This document shows positions 1 to 8,475 of a DNA stretch of 57,055 bases, piece by piece. The stretch is from Marinitoga sp. 1197. Lineage in GTDB: Bacteria; Thermotogota; Thermotogae; Petrotogales; Petrotogaceae. The stretch's first letter is position 1; each line of letters opens with the position of its first letter. Location: the NCBI RefSeq assembly GCF_001021165.1, contig NZ_AZAY01000020.1, positions 1 through 57,055 of the forward strand, written 5' to 3'. The notes under the pieces are model-generated. The model did not search any database, was not told the DNA's origin, and saw only the letters and a program-made list of their open reading frames with translations. The position numbers and the translations under genes are program-made.

Positions 1-20
1 GCGCCCCTCTTTTTATTTTA

Positions 21-49
21 CCCCCTGTTAAATAATCAGGGGGTTTTTT
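21..49 (+). terminator. Rho-independent terminator of an upstream + strand gene
   Basis: A 7-bp stem (CCCCCTG / CAGGGGG) with a 9-nt loop is followed directly by TTTTTT. The gene it ends lies left of the window. Confidence 0.85.
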
Positions 50-76
50 GTTTTATTATATTCAATACCAGAGAAA

Positions 77-238
77 ATGTTATTAGAAAATTCTAATGGT
101 TTAATACAATTCTTTATAATAATAATATTAATTTCAGTTTTAATTGCTTTGATTATTTACGTTTTATTAGGAATTTTAATAATTAAACTGTTTATTAGAT
201 TGGCAGATAGTGTAAAAAATTTGGTGAAGAGGATTTAA
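77..238 (+). CDS. Small putative single-pass membrane protein (53 aa)
   Basis: A 53-codon ORF runs from ATG at 77 to TAA at 236-238. The product has a short polar N-terminus, a long Ile/Leu/Val-rich segment at about residues 11-40 and a basic C-terminus (ending KNLVKRI), as expected for a small inner-membrane protein with a cytoplasmic positive tail. It sits between the terminator at 21-49 and the terminator of mfd, so it would be its own unit. Only a weak ribosome site (GAGA, 2-6 nt before ATG) and a TATTATA-like -10 are visible. No family is recognised. In AT-rich DNA a hydrophobic reading frame of this size can arise by chance, so confidence is moderate. Confidence 0.42.
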   Translation: MLLENSNGLIQFFIIIILISVLIALIIYVLLGILIIKLFIRLADSVKNLVKRI

Positions 239-253
239 CGTAAAAAATTGTCA

Positions 254-287
254 ACTAATAAAAAAAGCTTTTGCGAAAGCAAAAGCT
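254..287 (-). terminator. Terminator downstream of mfd
   Basis: A perfect 9-bp stem (AGCTTTTGC / GCAAAAGCT) with a 4-nt loop lies at 266-287. On the - strand it is followed by a run of T residues (T7, then ATTAG). It lies about 20 nt past the mfd stop codon. Confidence 0.85.
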
Positions 288-307
288 CATAAGATATATT
301 TATAAAT

Positions 308-3214
308 TCAAATATAAAATAAATTAAATAGAGTTTTTTCCGAATTTGTTGTATATATAATAATCTTTTTTTCTTCTGGAAAATGATTGAATTTTCTCGA
401 ATGTTTTTTAAGCTTCTTGATATCAATATCAAGTGATTTTTTATATTCTATTATTAATGTATTATCATATATTTCAATATTTTTAGCTCCTTTTTGATAT
501 GCTATAATTCTTAGTTTTGTATATTTTAATAAATTTTCAAGTTCAATTGGGATTTTTCCAAATCTATCTTCTATATCTTTTTTTATATTTTCTATGTTGT
601 CTATTTTATTTTCATTGGCGATTTCTCTATATATACGCATTCTTTCAATGGGATTAGATATATATTTTTCAGGTATGATAATAGGCATTTTTATACCTTT
701 TATTTCCAGATCAATTTTCTCGGATACTTGTTGTTTTATATCTTTAGAATAGTATTCAGTTATTGTTTTGTTCAATATTTCTTTATACATATTTAATCCA
801 ATATTATTTATATGTCCCTTTTGTTCTACCCCAAGTAAATCGCCAAATCCTCTAATTTCCAAATCATGTAAAGCCAGTTTAAATCCGCTTCCCGGACCTG
901 TAATATTTTTTATTGATTCTAATCTTTTCATGGTTTCTGTTTTTAAATTATTTTTATATAGAAAATATGCAAAAGCTCTTTTATTACTTCTTCCCACGCG
1001 ACCTCTCAATTGATATAATTGAGAAATTCCATATTTTTCAGCATCATCAACAATTAATGTATTTGCATTTGGTATATCAATTCCATTTTCTACAATTGTT
1101 GTGGATATTAATACATCTATTTCACCTTCATAAAACATTTTTATTATTTTTGATAGATATCTTTTAGGCATTCTACCATGAGCAGCAATAATTTTAGCTT
1201 CTGGGACTATTTCTCTTAAGGAATTTTCTACATTTTCTATATCGTTAATTCTATTGTGTATATATAGAACTTGCCCTCCTCTGGCTTTTTCTCGCAATAT
1301 TGCTGTTCTTATAATTTTTTTGGAATATTTGAATACAAAAGTTTCTACAGGAATCCTCCCAAAAGGTGGAGTTGAAATTATTGATAAATCTCTTAACCCA
1401 GTTAGTGAGAAGTATAAGGTTCTTGGTATAGGTGTTGCACTCATTGTTAAAACATTTATTCCGTGAGATAATTCTTTTAGTTTTTCTTTTTGAAATACTC
1501 CAAATCGTTGTTCTTCATCAATCACTAAAAGTCCAAGTTTTTTAAATTGTATTTTTTTATTTAATAAAGCATGTGTTCCTATTATTACATCAATTTTTCC
1601 TGAATTTATATTATTTATAATTTTTTCCTTTTCTTTTAAGGTTTTAAAGCGATCTATTATCTCTATGTTTATACCAATTTCTTCAAATCTCTCTTTTATA
1701 TTATTATAATATTGTTGAGCCAATATTGTGGTTGGAACAAGGATAGCAGCTTGATAGCCAGAACTTACGCATCGGACAACAGCACGCAATGCAACTTCTG
1801 TTTTCCCAAAACCGGCATCACCCGCAATTAACCTATCCATAGGTTTTGTTGAAGATAAATCAGCTAATGTTTCTTCTATAGCTTTTTCCTGATCAATTGT
1901 TTCAATATATTCAAATGTTTTTTTGAATTGTTCTTCAATATCTTCATCGCCCTTTAACGATATACCGGTAGTATATTCTCTTAAAGCATACAATTTTATC
2001 AGTTCTTTTATTTTTTGCCTAATATTATCTTCGACTTTTTTCTTTCTTTTTTGCCATGAAGACGATCCAATTTTATCAATTTTAACTAAATCTTTGTCTC
2101 CTATATATTTAGTAATTTTGTCTATTCTCTCTACAGGTAAAAATACTTTTGCATTATTTGCATATTCTAATTTTATTAATTCTTTTTCTCCAGAAGTTGT
2201 TTTAACTTTTTCTAATCCTTTATATATACCTATTCCATAATTTTCATGAACTATTAAATCATTGATTTTCAAATCTTCCCAATCTAAGATAGGTAAGGAT
2301 TCGTTTTTTTTATGTGCTATTTTTTTTATAATAAAGTTATGCTTATCAATTTCTATAGACTTATATTTTAAATTTATAATGTTTTCTAAATTTTTTCCAC
2401 TGTATTCTTTATATATGGTTTTATAAAAATCTGAAGATATAAATTCTAAATTTTCTCTTTCTCTTTCATAAAAAGACTTAATACTTTCTTTTTCATTTAT
2501 AATAAATATATCAGTTTTTTTTAGATCAATATAATCAAGTACTGTATTTTTTTCTTCATATAATAAACCGGGTATAGTTTCAAATTTCTCAATTTCAATT
2601 GGAATATCTTTATGATGATATTTTTCTTTTAATTTTTCTATATTTTTATAAAAATTTTTTTCGAATTTATATATAAACTCAGTGCCAGGAATAAATATAA
2701 AGTTTTTAAGATTATTGATACTTTTCTGAGAATTAATATCAAATTGAGTTATCCTTGTAATTTCATTATCAAATAATTCTATTCTAATTGGATTGTTGTA
2801 TATAGGAATAAATATATCTTTTACAAAGCCTTTATGTGAATACTCGCCAAATTCGTATACATTCCAGACTTTATCATATCCATATAAAAAGGGATTAATA
2901 CCGAAATCATCATTGAGTGAAAAATTAAAAATATTTTCTTTAAAAATATTTTTTGGTATAGTATATCTTGATAATGCATGAAATGTTGTAAAGATTGTCA
3001 ATTCTTTTTGATTTAAAATATTATATAAAGTGTTTATCCTTGAAGCATTTATTTTTTTTGATATTTTTATAGATTCAAATGGGAAAATATCGTAATTTGG
3101 ATATAGAAAAATATTTTCTTCTAAAAAGTTTTCTAAATTCCATGTTTCTGGGAAAATTAATATTTTATATTTCTTTTTTGATTTTTTGATTATCTCGTTT
3201 ATTATTTGAACCAC
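308..3214 (-). CDS. mfd: Transcription-repair coupling factor Mfd
   Basis: Mfd is a DNA translocase that removes stalled RNA polymerase at lesions and recruits UvrA. Visible features in order: a shortened UvrB-like N-terminal region; the CarD-like RNA-polymerase-interaction domain near residues 316-380 (LIVHENYGIGIYKG); RecG-like helicase motifs with Walker A GDAGFGKT near 462 and DEEQ near 563; the QLRGRVGR motif VI; and a C-terminal TRCF domain near 850-968. At about 968 aa it is shorter than E. coli Mfd (1148 aa), as is usual in Thermotogota. The start is unclear. The first canonical codon, GTG at 3214, lies inside the Shine-Dalgarno sequence GAGGTGG, while the correctly spaced codons are ATA at 3203-3205 or 3200-3202. 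uvrA is elsewhere in the window. The gene has its own terminator. Confidence 0.97.
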   Translation of the reverse strand: MVQIINEIIKKSKKKYKILIFPETWNLENFLEENIFLYPNYDIFPFESIKISKKINASRINTLYNILNQKELTIFTTFHALSRYTIPKNIFKENIFNFSLNDDFGINPFLYGYDKVWNVYEFGEYSHKGFVKDIFIPIYNNPIRIELFDNEITRITQFDINSQKSINNLKNFIFIPGTEFIYKFEKNFYKNIEKLKEKYHHKDIPIEIEKFETIPGLLYEEKNTVLDYIDLKKTDIFIINEKESIKSFYERERENLEFISSDFYKTIYKEYSGKNLENIINLKYKSIEIDKHNFIIKKIAHKKNESLPILDWEDLKINDLIVHENYGIGIYKGLEKVKTTSGEKELIKLEYANNAKVFLPVERIDKITKYIGDKDLVKIDKIGSSSWQKRKKKVEDNIRQKIKELIKLYALREYTTGISLKGDEDIEEQFKKTFEYIETIDQEKAIEETLADLSSTKPMDRLIAGDAGFGKTEVALRAVVRCVSSGYQAAILVPTTILAQQYYNNIKERFEEIGINIEIIDRFKTLKEKEKIINNINSGKIDVIIGTHALLNKKIQFKKLGLLVIDEEQRFGVFQKEKLKELSHGINVLTMSATPIPRTLYFSLTGLRDLSIISTPPFGRIPVETFVFKYSKKIIRTAILREKARGGQVLYIHNRINDIENVENSLREIVPEAKIIAAHGRMPKRYLSKIIKMFYEGEIDVLISTTIVENGIDIPNANTLIVDDAEKYGISQLYQLRGRVGRSNKRAFAYFLYKNNLKTETMKRLESIKNITGPGSGFKLALHDLEIRGFGDLLGVEQKGHINNIGLNMYKEILNKTITEYYSKDIKQQVSEKIDLEIKGIKMPIIIPEKYISNPIERMRIYREIANENKIDNIENIKKDIEDRFGKIPIELENLLKYTKLRIIAYQKGAKNIEIYDNTLIIEYKKSLDIDIKKLKKHSRKFNHFPEEKKIIIYTTNSEKTLFNLFYI

Positions 3215-3222
3215 CTCACATA

Positions 3223-3245
3223 TAAAAAACGGACTTTCGTCCGTT
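3223..3245 (-). terminator. Terminator of the flagellar/chemotaxis operon
   Basis: The stem AACGGAC / GTCCGTT with loop TTTC (3228-3245) overlaps the TAA of the last operon gene and is followed on the - strand by a T tract. It separates the long operon from mfd, whose coding region starts about 10 nt later, so mfd depends on read-through or on a promoter inside this region. Confidence 0.85.
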
Positions 3246-3555
3246 AAATTCTTATATCCAATGAATGTCCTCTATATTCATCTACAATTAAACGCTTCTT
3301 TTCGGAATTCTCTTTTTTAGACTTCTGTCTCTGTTTATATTCTTGAGATGTGCCTTTGTTATCTGCATTAATATTTTTAGATTCTGATTTTTCATCGGTG
3401 TTTTTTACCTGAGACTTAGCTTCTTCATTCTTTTTTATGTGTTCTTCCAGATTAGTTGTACGCGCTGCTAAAAGTGCATTGTTTAAATTCTGTATATTAT
3501 TTGAAATATCAACATTAGTAATGTATGAAATGCTCAGGTTAATAGGGTCAGGCAT
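3244..3555 (-). CDS. Small unknown protein at the end of the flagellar operon (103 aa)
   Basis: I do not recognise the family. The start is ATG at 3555, preceded by GGCGGTGATTAAC. The GTG three codons upstream lies inside that ribosome site and is unlikely. The N-terminal 45 residues are mixed (start MPDPINLSISYITN), with a possible amphipathic helix. The rest is a highly charged Lys/Glu/Gln/Asn-rich low-complexity tail that looks disordered, ending SLDIRI. The gene begins one base after the fliA stop and is closed by the operon terminator, so it is co-transcribed with sigma-28. That position suggests a flagellar or motility accessory role, which is inference only. Confidence 0.75.
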   Translation of the reverse strand: MPDPINLSISYITNVDISNNIQNLNNALLAARTTNLEEHIKKNEEAKSQVKNTDEKSESKNINADNKGTSQEYKQRQKSKKENSEKKRLIVDEYRGHSLDIRI

Positions 3556-3556
3556 G

Positions 3557-4243
3557 TTAATCACCGCCTAATTTTTTCTTTAATTTGCTGATAATTGAAG
3601 TATGAATTTGGGAAACTCGAGATTCCGAAATATCTAAAACTTTACCAATTTCTTTAAAGGTCAATTCTTTTTCATAATACAAAGATAGTATAAGCTGCTC
3701 TCTTTCATTTAGACTCAATATAGCTTTTTTGAGTTCATTTTTTAAAATATCTTTATAAGCTAAAATCTCCGGGTCATTTTCATCAATATCAGATTCAACA
3801 TTTATTTCATTATTTGTTAATAAAAAAGAATCTAAACTCAATATATGGCTTCTATGCAATTCAACCTTTAATTTTTTTACATCTTTTTCTGAAATCTGAA
3901 GAATATTTGCCAGTTCATCATCACTTATATAATCGTCTATATTTTGTTTAGCTAAAATTTCCTCCATTTTTTTTATTTTATGTCTTAACTCTTTTGGAAG
4001 CCAATCAATTTTTCTTAAATAGTCGAGCATAGCTCCTCTTATTCTCTTTATAGCAAATGAATAAAAAGACACCCCTTTTTTGGGATTATACTTATCTAAT
4101 GATTGAAGCAATCCTATAATCCCTTCCTGTATTAAATCATCAAGTTCTACATTTTTTGGAAGGGTGGATAATAAATTTAAAGCTATATATTTTATTTTAG
4201 GCAAGAAATTTTTTATTATGTCATCTCTATTTATATTTTTCAT
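3557..4243 (-). CDS. fliA: RNA polymerase sigma-28 factor FliA
   Basis: This sigma factor directs transcription of late flagellar and chemotaxis genes. The 228-aa protein has region 2 (ELDDLIQEGIIGLLQSLDKYN, then FYSFAIKRIRGAMLDYLR), a short region 3, and region 4 with helix-turn-helix residues LTFKEIGKVLDISESRVSQIH. This is the FliA/WhiG pattern; region 1.1 is absent. The ATG overlaps the TAA of the preceding small membrane gene (TAATG), so translation is probably coupled; the ribosome site is weak (GGCAGTGAT). No anti-sigma factor FlgM gene lies next to it. Confidence 0.95.
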   Translation of the reverse strand: MKNINRDDIIKNFLPKIKYIALNLLSTLPKNVELDDLIQEGIIGLLQSLDKYNPKKGVSFYSFAIKRIRGAMLDYLRKIDWLPKELRHKIKKMEEILAKQNIDDYISDDELANILQISEKDVKKLKVELHRSHILSLDSFLLTNNEINVESDIDENDPEILAYKDILKNELKKAILSLNEREQLILSLYYEKELTFKEIGKVLDISESRVSQIHTSIISKLKKKLGGD

Positions 4244-4425
4244 TATTTATTAATCACTGCCTTTATAGTTGTATTTAAAATCATGATTACAGCAATGCTT
4301 ATTATAGAACGTAAAATGGAAGTTATAAAAAAATTCTTTGATATTACTAAATTTATAAATAGAAAAATAAAGAATAATATAGCATATAATTTTAACTCAG
4401 AATTTGAAAATTTCAACTTTTTCAC
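4243..4425 (-). CDS. Tiny two-helix membrane protein between cheD and fliA
   Basis: This 60-aa protein of unknown family starts best at GTG 4425, because AAAAAGGTGG lies 6 nt upstream. The longer frame back to 4455 would place that ribosome site inside the gene. After MKKLKFSNSELKLY come two hydrophobic helices, about residues 15-31 and 36-54, and a short basic tail. It overlaps the 3' end of cheD by 29 nt and its stop overlaps the fliA ATG, so translation is coupled on both sides. The conserved-looking position suggests a motility link, but no function can be assigned. Confidence 0.7.
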   Translation of the reverse strand: MKKLKFSNSELKLYAILFFIFLFINLVISKNFFITSILRSIISIAVIMILNTTIKAVINK

Positions 4426-4867
4426 CACCACCCACCTTTTTAACCATAACTTCACCAGTATCGAGGTTAAACTCTATACTTCTTGCTCTGTTTCCTCCAG
4501 TGTCTTCAGCTATAATTCTAATTCTTTCTTTTTTAAGCTGTTCTTTTACAGCAATAATATTTTTCTGTCCTACATCCATTGATGAACCTTTAAACATAGC
4601 AGCTCCACCAAATATTTTCGCAGTATAGTTAGAACCACCCAATTTTTTTAAATCTTCTAATAACAAAGGAATTCCAAGATCAGCATATTTCCCCGGTTTG
4701 TTAACATTCGAACCAGGAGACTTTGGTAACATTACATGAATTAATCCGCCAATTTTTTTATTTTTATCCCAGATACAGACACCAACGCATGAACCCAAAC
4801 CTAAAGTAACTAAAATATCTGGACTTTTTGAAGAAAAGTATTCTCCAATTCCTATTATTTTTTTCAT
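4397..4867 (-). CDS. cheD: Chemoreceptor glutamine deamidase CheD
   Basis: CheD deamidates receptor glutamines and is regulated by CheC. The 156-aa protein has its catalytic residues at Cys27 (GSCVGV), His44 (GGLIHVMLP) and Thr21 (TLGLGS), the same numbering as the T. maritima enzyme. The ATG is preceded by GGGGG. It lies 3 nt after cheC, and its 3' end overlaps the tiny membrane gene. Its C-terminus (VKKVGGGEKVEIFKF) is encoded by the GTGG-repeat stretch that also holds the next gene's ribosome site. With CheC it forms the CheC-CheD adaptation module. No cheB or cheR occurs in the window. Confidence 0.96.
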   Translation of the reverse strand: MKKIIGIGEYFSSKSPDILVTLGLGSCVGVCIWDKNKKIGGLIHVMLPKSPGSNVNKPGKYADLGIPLLLEDLKKLGGSNYTAKIFGGAAMFKGSSMDVGQKNIIAVKEQLKKERIRIIAEDTGGNRARSIEFNLDTGEVMVKKVGGGEKVEIFKF

Positions 4868-4870
4868 TTT

Positions 4871-5497
4871 TTAACCCCCATAAAACACTTTTTTTACATA
4901 ATCAAATAATTTATTTCTATTTTCTTCGTTCATAAGAAAAACAATTTTTCCTTTGATGACATTTTCCCAATCTTCAACCTGTATTTCAGTTTCTGTTAAT
5001 ATAACTTCATCTTCAAATGTAATACTCATTACAATAGATTCGGCGATTAAAGATGCAAATGTATCTACAGCAACCTGAGGGGGTGTTACCTGCAAATTTA
5101 TATTTAAAAATTGAGAAATAGCACTTACATAAGATCCAAACATTATATTGCCTAATTCTCCGATCATTGAAGATGACATTTCATCTAATTCTGTAATACT
5201 TTGTATTTCTAAACCTACACTTTCTTTGATTAATCTTTTTACAGAATCTTTTTCAATTAGAAATACCAAAGATGAATCCAAATCACCTTCCATTTTTACA
5301 TAAGAACATGCATATATTTCATCAGGCTCTTCCATATTTAAAAAAATATCTGATAATTTTATTACATCTAAGTTTGGCACTGAAATATCAACTTTTTTAT
5401 TTAACATCACTGATAAGGAGCTAACAGCATTACCCATTCCAATATTCGTTATTTCTCTAAAAGCAGACATGAAAAAATCAAAATCTTCATTGTTCAT
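4871..5497 (-). CDS. cheC: CheY-P phosphatase CheC
   Basis: CheC dephosphorylates CheY-P and binds CheD. Two ExxN active-site motifs are visible: E15/N18 in REITNIGMGNA and E114/N117 in GELGNIMFGSY, the duplicated CheC layout. The start is ATG 5497, chosen because GGAGGTG lies 7 nt upstream; the longer frame to 5545 lacks this. The product is 208 aa. The start overlaps the end of the PilZ-like gene by 11 nt, and cheD follows after 3 nt. Confidence 0.95.
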   Translation of the reverse strand: MNNEDFDFFMSAFREITNIGMGNAVSSLSVMLNKKVDISVPNLDVIKLSDIFLNMEEPDEIYACSYVKMEGDLDSSLVFLIEKDSVKRLIKESVGLEIQSITELDEMSSSMIGELGNIMFGSYVSAISQFLNINLQVTPPQVAVDTFASLIAESIVMSITFEDEVILTETEIQVEDWENVIKGKIVFLMNEENRNKLFDYVKKVFYGG

Positions 5498-6134
5498 CAG
5501 ATTGCACCTCCGAATTTTTTTTATCTTCAAAAAATTTTTTTCCACTAATGTATTCTAAATAATGACCAAATAAGCCTGTTGGATCCTGTAATATCTTTAT
5601 TTCATATATAAATTTACTTAAATTAAAGAATTCCTGCCTTATTTTAACGATAGTACCGTGAAAAATTATATTAAAATTTATTATTGATAGTTTAATGCTG
5701 AGATTTTGTTTTATTTCATTTAGATATTCATTTAATAAAACAATACCAAGAAAATTTTCATTTAAATCCCACATTAAACCTTTAAATTTATCTTCAATTA
5801 AAACAGGAATAGAGATATAATGTCTTTCAATAATACGCTTGTTTTTAATTTTAAATGTACTTGTCAAATTTAATGATAAAAGAATTTCATTATTCCCAAA
5901 ATTTACAATATCTTTTATTTGAAAATTAGCCTGATAATAAGCACCTTCAAACATAGATTCTAATATGACTTCATCACCGATTTTGAAGTTATATTTTGGA
6001 GATATTAATTTAATTTCTTTTCCTTTAAATGTTTTTATTTTTGCTTTTAAAACATCATCTTTTGCATATATTCTAATAGAATTTCCTGGAAAAAAAACAA
6101 GAAAAATCCTTTTAATAAAACTTTTTTTATCCAT
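5487..6134 (-). CDS. YcgR/PilZ-type flagellar brake-like protein
   Basis: The 215-aa protein has an N-terminal YcgR-N-like beta domain (about residues 15-95) and a C-terminal PilZ-like domain. In PilZ proteins c-di-GMP is bound by an RxxxR motif and a following [DN]xSxxG motif. Here RIIER is present (R100, R104), but the second motif reads D123-L-N-E-N-F-L-G130, without the usual Ser and spacing, so ligand binding is uncertain. The start at ATG 6134 follows AGGTG by 5 nt; the longer frame to 6158 would overlap flhG. It lies between flhG and cheC, which supports a motility role. Confidence 0.8.
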   Translation of the reverse strand: MDKKSFIKRIFLVFFPGNSIRIYAKDDVLKAKIKTFKGKEIKLISPKYNFKIGDEVILESMFEGAYYQANFQIKDIVNFGNNEILLSLNLTSTFKIKNKRIIERHYISIPVLIEDKFKGLMWDLNENFLGIVLLNEYLNEIKQNLSIKLSIINFNIIFHGTIVKIRQEFFNLSKFIYEIKILQDPTGLFGHYLEYISGKKFFEDKKNSEVQSDEQ

Positions 6135-6138
6135 AATT

Positions 6139-7002
6139 TCACCTATTATAAAAACCAAAAAGTAAAAGTAATTTTTTTAATAAATTATTATTTTTATGAT
6201 TATTAAATAATTTATCATTCTCAATTTTTTCAGCGATATTCATTAAATCGTTAGCAACATTAGAAGAGGGTTTAAAACTTGATATAGGAGTTTGAGATTT
6301 AACACTGTCATGGACAATATGATCAAAATTTATATAAAAAACATTCCTTATATCTTTAAATAGATATTCTTTTATTGTTTTTCTCAAAACCTGTTCAGCA
6401 GTATTAGCTTCCGATTTTTTTCTTATCATATTTATGACAACATCAACAATACCGTCTACTTCCAGAATAGATAAAGCCTTAACCACAGTATATGCATTAA
6501 CTATAGCTGTAGGTTCTGGAGTGGTAACTAAAAGTATATTATCTGCAGCAATATAAAAAGGTTTCAAGTTTTCATTATATCCAGCACTAACATCAATTAT
6601 TACATAATCATGTTCTTTTGCAATATTAAAAAATTCTTCAATGGCTTTTCGTGTAAAATTCTTTTGAAAAGATATCCAATCTTTAATATCCATTCCTGTA
6701 CTTAATAATTTTATGCCATAAGGTGTTTTTATTATACACTCATCAAGTGTCAACTTTTTATCAAAATAATCTTTAATACTAACAGATGGTGATACACCTA
6801 ACAATATAGAAGCATTGGCAAATCCAGCATCTGTATCAAAAATTAAGACTTTTTTATTCATTTTCGCAAGGTTTACGGCAGTGTTAACTGCAATAATAGA
6901 TTTTCCGACACCACCTTTTCCACCAGTTACCAATATTATTTTAGTTTGATTTTTAGAAAATGTTTTTCTAAGGTTTTCTGCCTGATCTTTTATAATACTC
7001 AT
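6139..7002 (-). CDS. flhG: FlhG/YlxH MinD-like ATPase
   Basis: FlhG is a MinD-family ATPase controlling flagellar number and placement together with FlhF. The 287-aa protein has the deviant Walker A GGKGGVGKS near residue 27, a switch-I-type FDTDAGFANA and switch II VIIDVSAGYN. The C-terminus (NNNLLKKLLLLFGFYNR) looks like an amphipathic membrane-targeting helix. GAGGAG precedes the ATG, which overlaps the flhF stop (ATGA). Confidence 0.94.
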   Translation of the reverse strand: MSIIKDQAENLRKTFSKNQTKIILVTGGKGGVGKSIIAVNTAVNLAKMNKKVLIFDTDAGFANASILLGVSPSVSIKDYFDKKLTLDECIIKTPYGIKLLSTGMDIKDWISFQKNFTRKAIEEFFNIAKEHDYVIIDVSAGYNENLKPFYIAADNILLVTTPEPTAIVNAYTVVKALSILEVDGIVDVVINMIRKKSEANTAEQVLRKTIKEYLFKDIRNVFYINFDHIVHDSVKSQTPISSFKPSSNVANDLMNIAEKIENDKLFNNHKNNNLLKKLLLLFGFYNR

Positions 7003-8453
7003 AATGTCAACTCCTCATAAAAGAGGTTAAATAACTTTTGAAAGTTTGGAAATTCAATATCATTTGGAACATTTTGCCCAGTTGTAATATAACTAATTGG
7101 CAAATTTGTTTCTTTAATTAAAGAAGGTATCTGTCCATATGATGAAGTTTCATCTAATTTAGTGATTATTAGATGTGTAGGTTTACAAATGGCAAATTTA
7201 TTATATACATCTATCATATCTCGTAAACGCATATTAGCTGAAATAACGAGAAATATATAATTTGGTTTTATAGAATCAATATACATTTTTAATTCACCTA
7301 TTTGAATATCATCTTTATGACTTCTTCCTGCTGTATCTATTAACAATATATCATAATTTTTTAAAGATTCAACAGTTGTCTTTAATTCAGTAGGAGTATA
7401 ACATATAGATGCTGGAATATCCATAATTTCTGCATAAGTCTTTAATTGTTCAGTTGCTGCAATTCTATATAAATCTATAGTGGCAATTGCAACACTTTTA
7501 TTACTATTCAATTTATTTAAAGCAGCAATTTTAGCTAATGTAGTAGTTTTACCTACTCCTGTAGGTCCTATAAGCATTATTGTACCATAAACATTTGGAA
7601 CATCTATTTTGAAATTGTTTTTTAATGTTTCAAATAATAAGTTTTTAAATTTTTCATCTGATTTCCAGTTTTCTTTGTTTAATTCGTTTGGGAGGTTATT
7701 TATTATATCTTCTATAAGTTTATCAGATAAATCCTGTTTTTTTAGTGATTCAATTAATTCGGATATAAAAGGATTTATACCATTCAAAATAACTCTTTTA
7801 GAAAGTTTTTCTATTAAGTTTTTTATTTCTGTTAATTCATTTTGAGAACTTTTTTGATTTTTCGATATATTATTTGATATAGTATTTTTTATATTCTCAT
7901 TTTTATCAAATATTTTTTTATTAAAAGGTTTTTGATTATAAAACTGATCAGGAATCCTATTATACGTTACTTTTCTATAATTTAAATTTTCAAATTTATC
8001 TTTTTCATAAAAATTTTTTGCATCATTGTCAATTAATTTTGAAACTTCTCTTTGCTGTTCAATTAACTTTAAAATTTCATTTTTTGCGGTTATTTCCAGT
8101 TTATCATTGCCTGGCGCATAAGAGTTTTCTTCAAATAATCCTTTCTTTTTGGTTCTATTAATTCTTTCGTCAAGTCTTTTGTTTCTTTCAACCATTTCTC
8201 TGATTTCGTTAATTTTTCCTTGAGAATTATTAGAAAAACCTGCTCCAGAGGGTTTCTGGCTATTCTTTATTATTGTTTCCACATTATCTTCTAAAACAGC
8301 AGTAACTTCTATATATTTCTTCCCACCGAGTCCAAGGAAACCACCTTTATTAATTCGTTTGGTATCTAAAATATAAGCGTTTTCACCTAATTCATTTCGG
8401 ATTTTTTCCATTGCTTCAGGAATAGTATTAACAATGTATTTTTTTATTTTCAT
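6999..8453 (-). CDS. flhF: Flagellar SRP-type GTPase FlhF
   Basis: FlhF is an SRP-family GTPase that recruits early flagellar components. The 484-aa protein has an N-terminal B domain (MKIKKYIVNTIPEAMEKI...), a variable Lys/Asn-rich linker at about residues 70-205, an N-domain helix bundle, and the G domain with G1 GPTGVGKTTT near 300, G3 DTAGRS and G4 TKLDETSSYG. The ribosome site GAGGTG is well placed. It lies 22 nt after flhA and overlaps flhG by 4 nt. Confidence 0.95.
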   Translation of the reverse strand: MKIKKYIVNTIPEAMEKIRNELGENAYILDTKRINKGGFLGLGGKKYIEVTAVLEDNVETIIKNSQKPSGAGFSNNSQGKINEIREMVERNKRLDERINRTKKKGLFEENSYAPGNDKLEITAKNEILKLIEQQREVSKLIDNDAKNFYEKDKFENLNYRKVTYNRIPDQFYNQKPFNKKIFDKNENIKNTISNNISKNQKSSQNELTEIKNLIEKLSKRVILNGINPFISELIESLKKQDLSDKLIEDIINNLPNELNKENWKSDEKFKNLLFETLKNNFKIDVPNVYGTIMLIGPTGVGKTTTLAKIAALNKLNSNKSVAIATIDLYRIAATEQLKTYAEIMDIPASICYTPTELKTTVESLKNYDILLIDTAGRSHKDDIQIGELKMYIDSIKPNYIFLVISANMRLRDMIDVYNKFAICKPTHLIITKLDETSSYGQIPSLIKETNLPISYITTGQNVPNDIEFPNFQKLFNLFYEELTL

Positions 8454-8475
8454 AAACTCACCTCTAAACGTTTAT

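Noticed and set aside
235-432. 65-codon - strand ORF after mfd
   Set aside because: It overlaps the mfd 3' end and runs through the mfd terminator, with no ribosome site.
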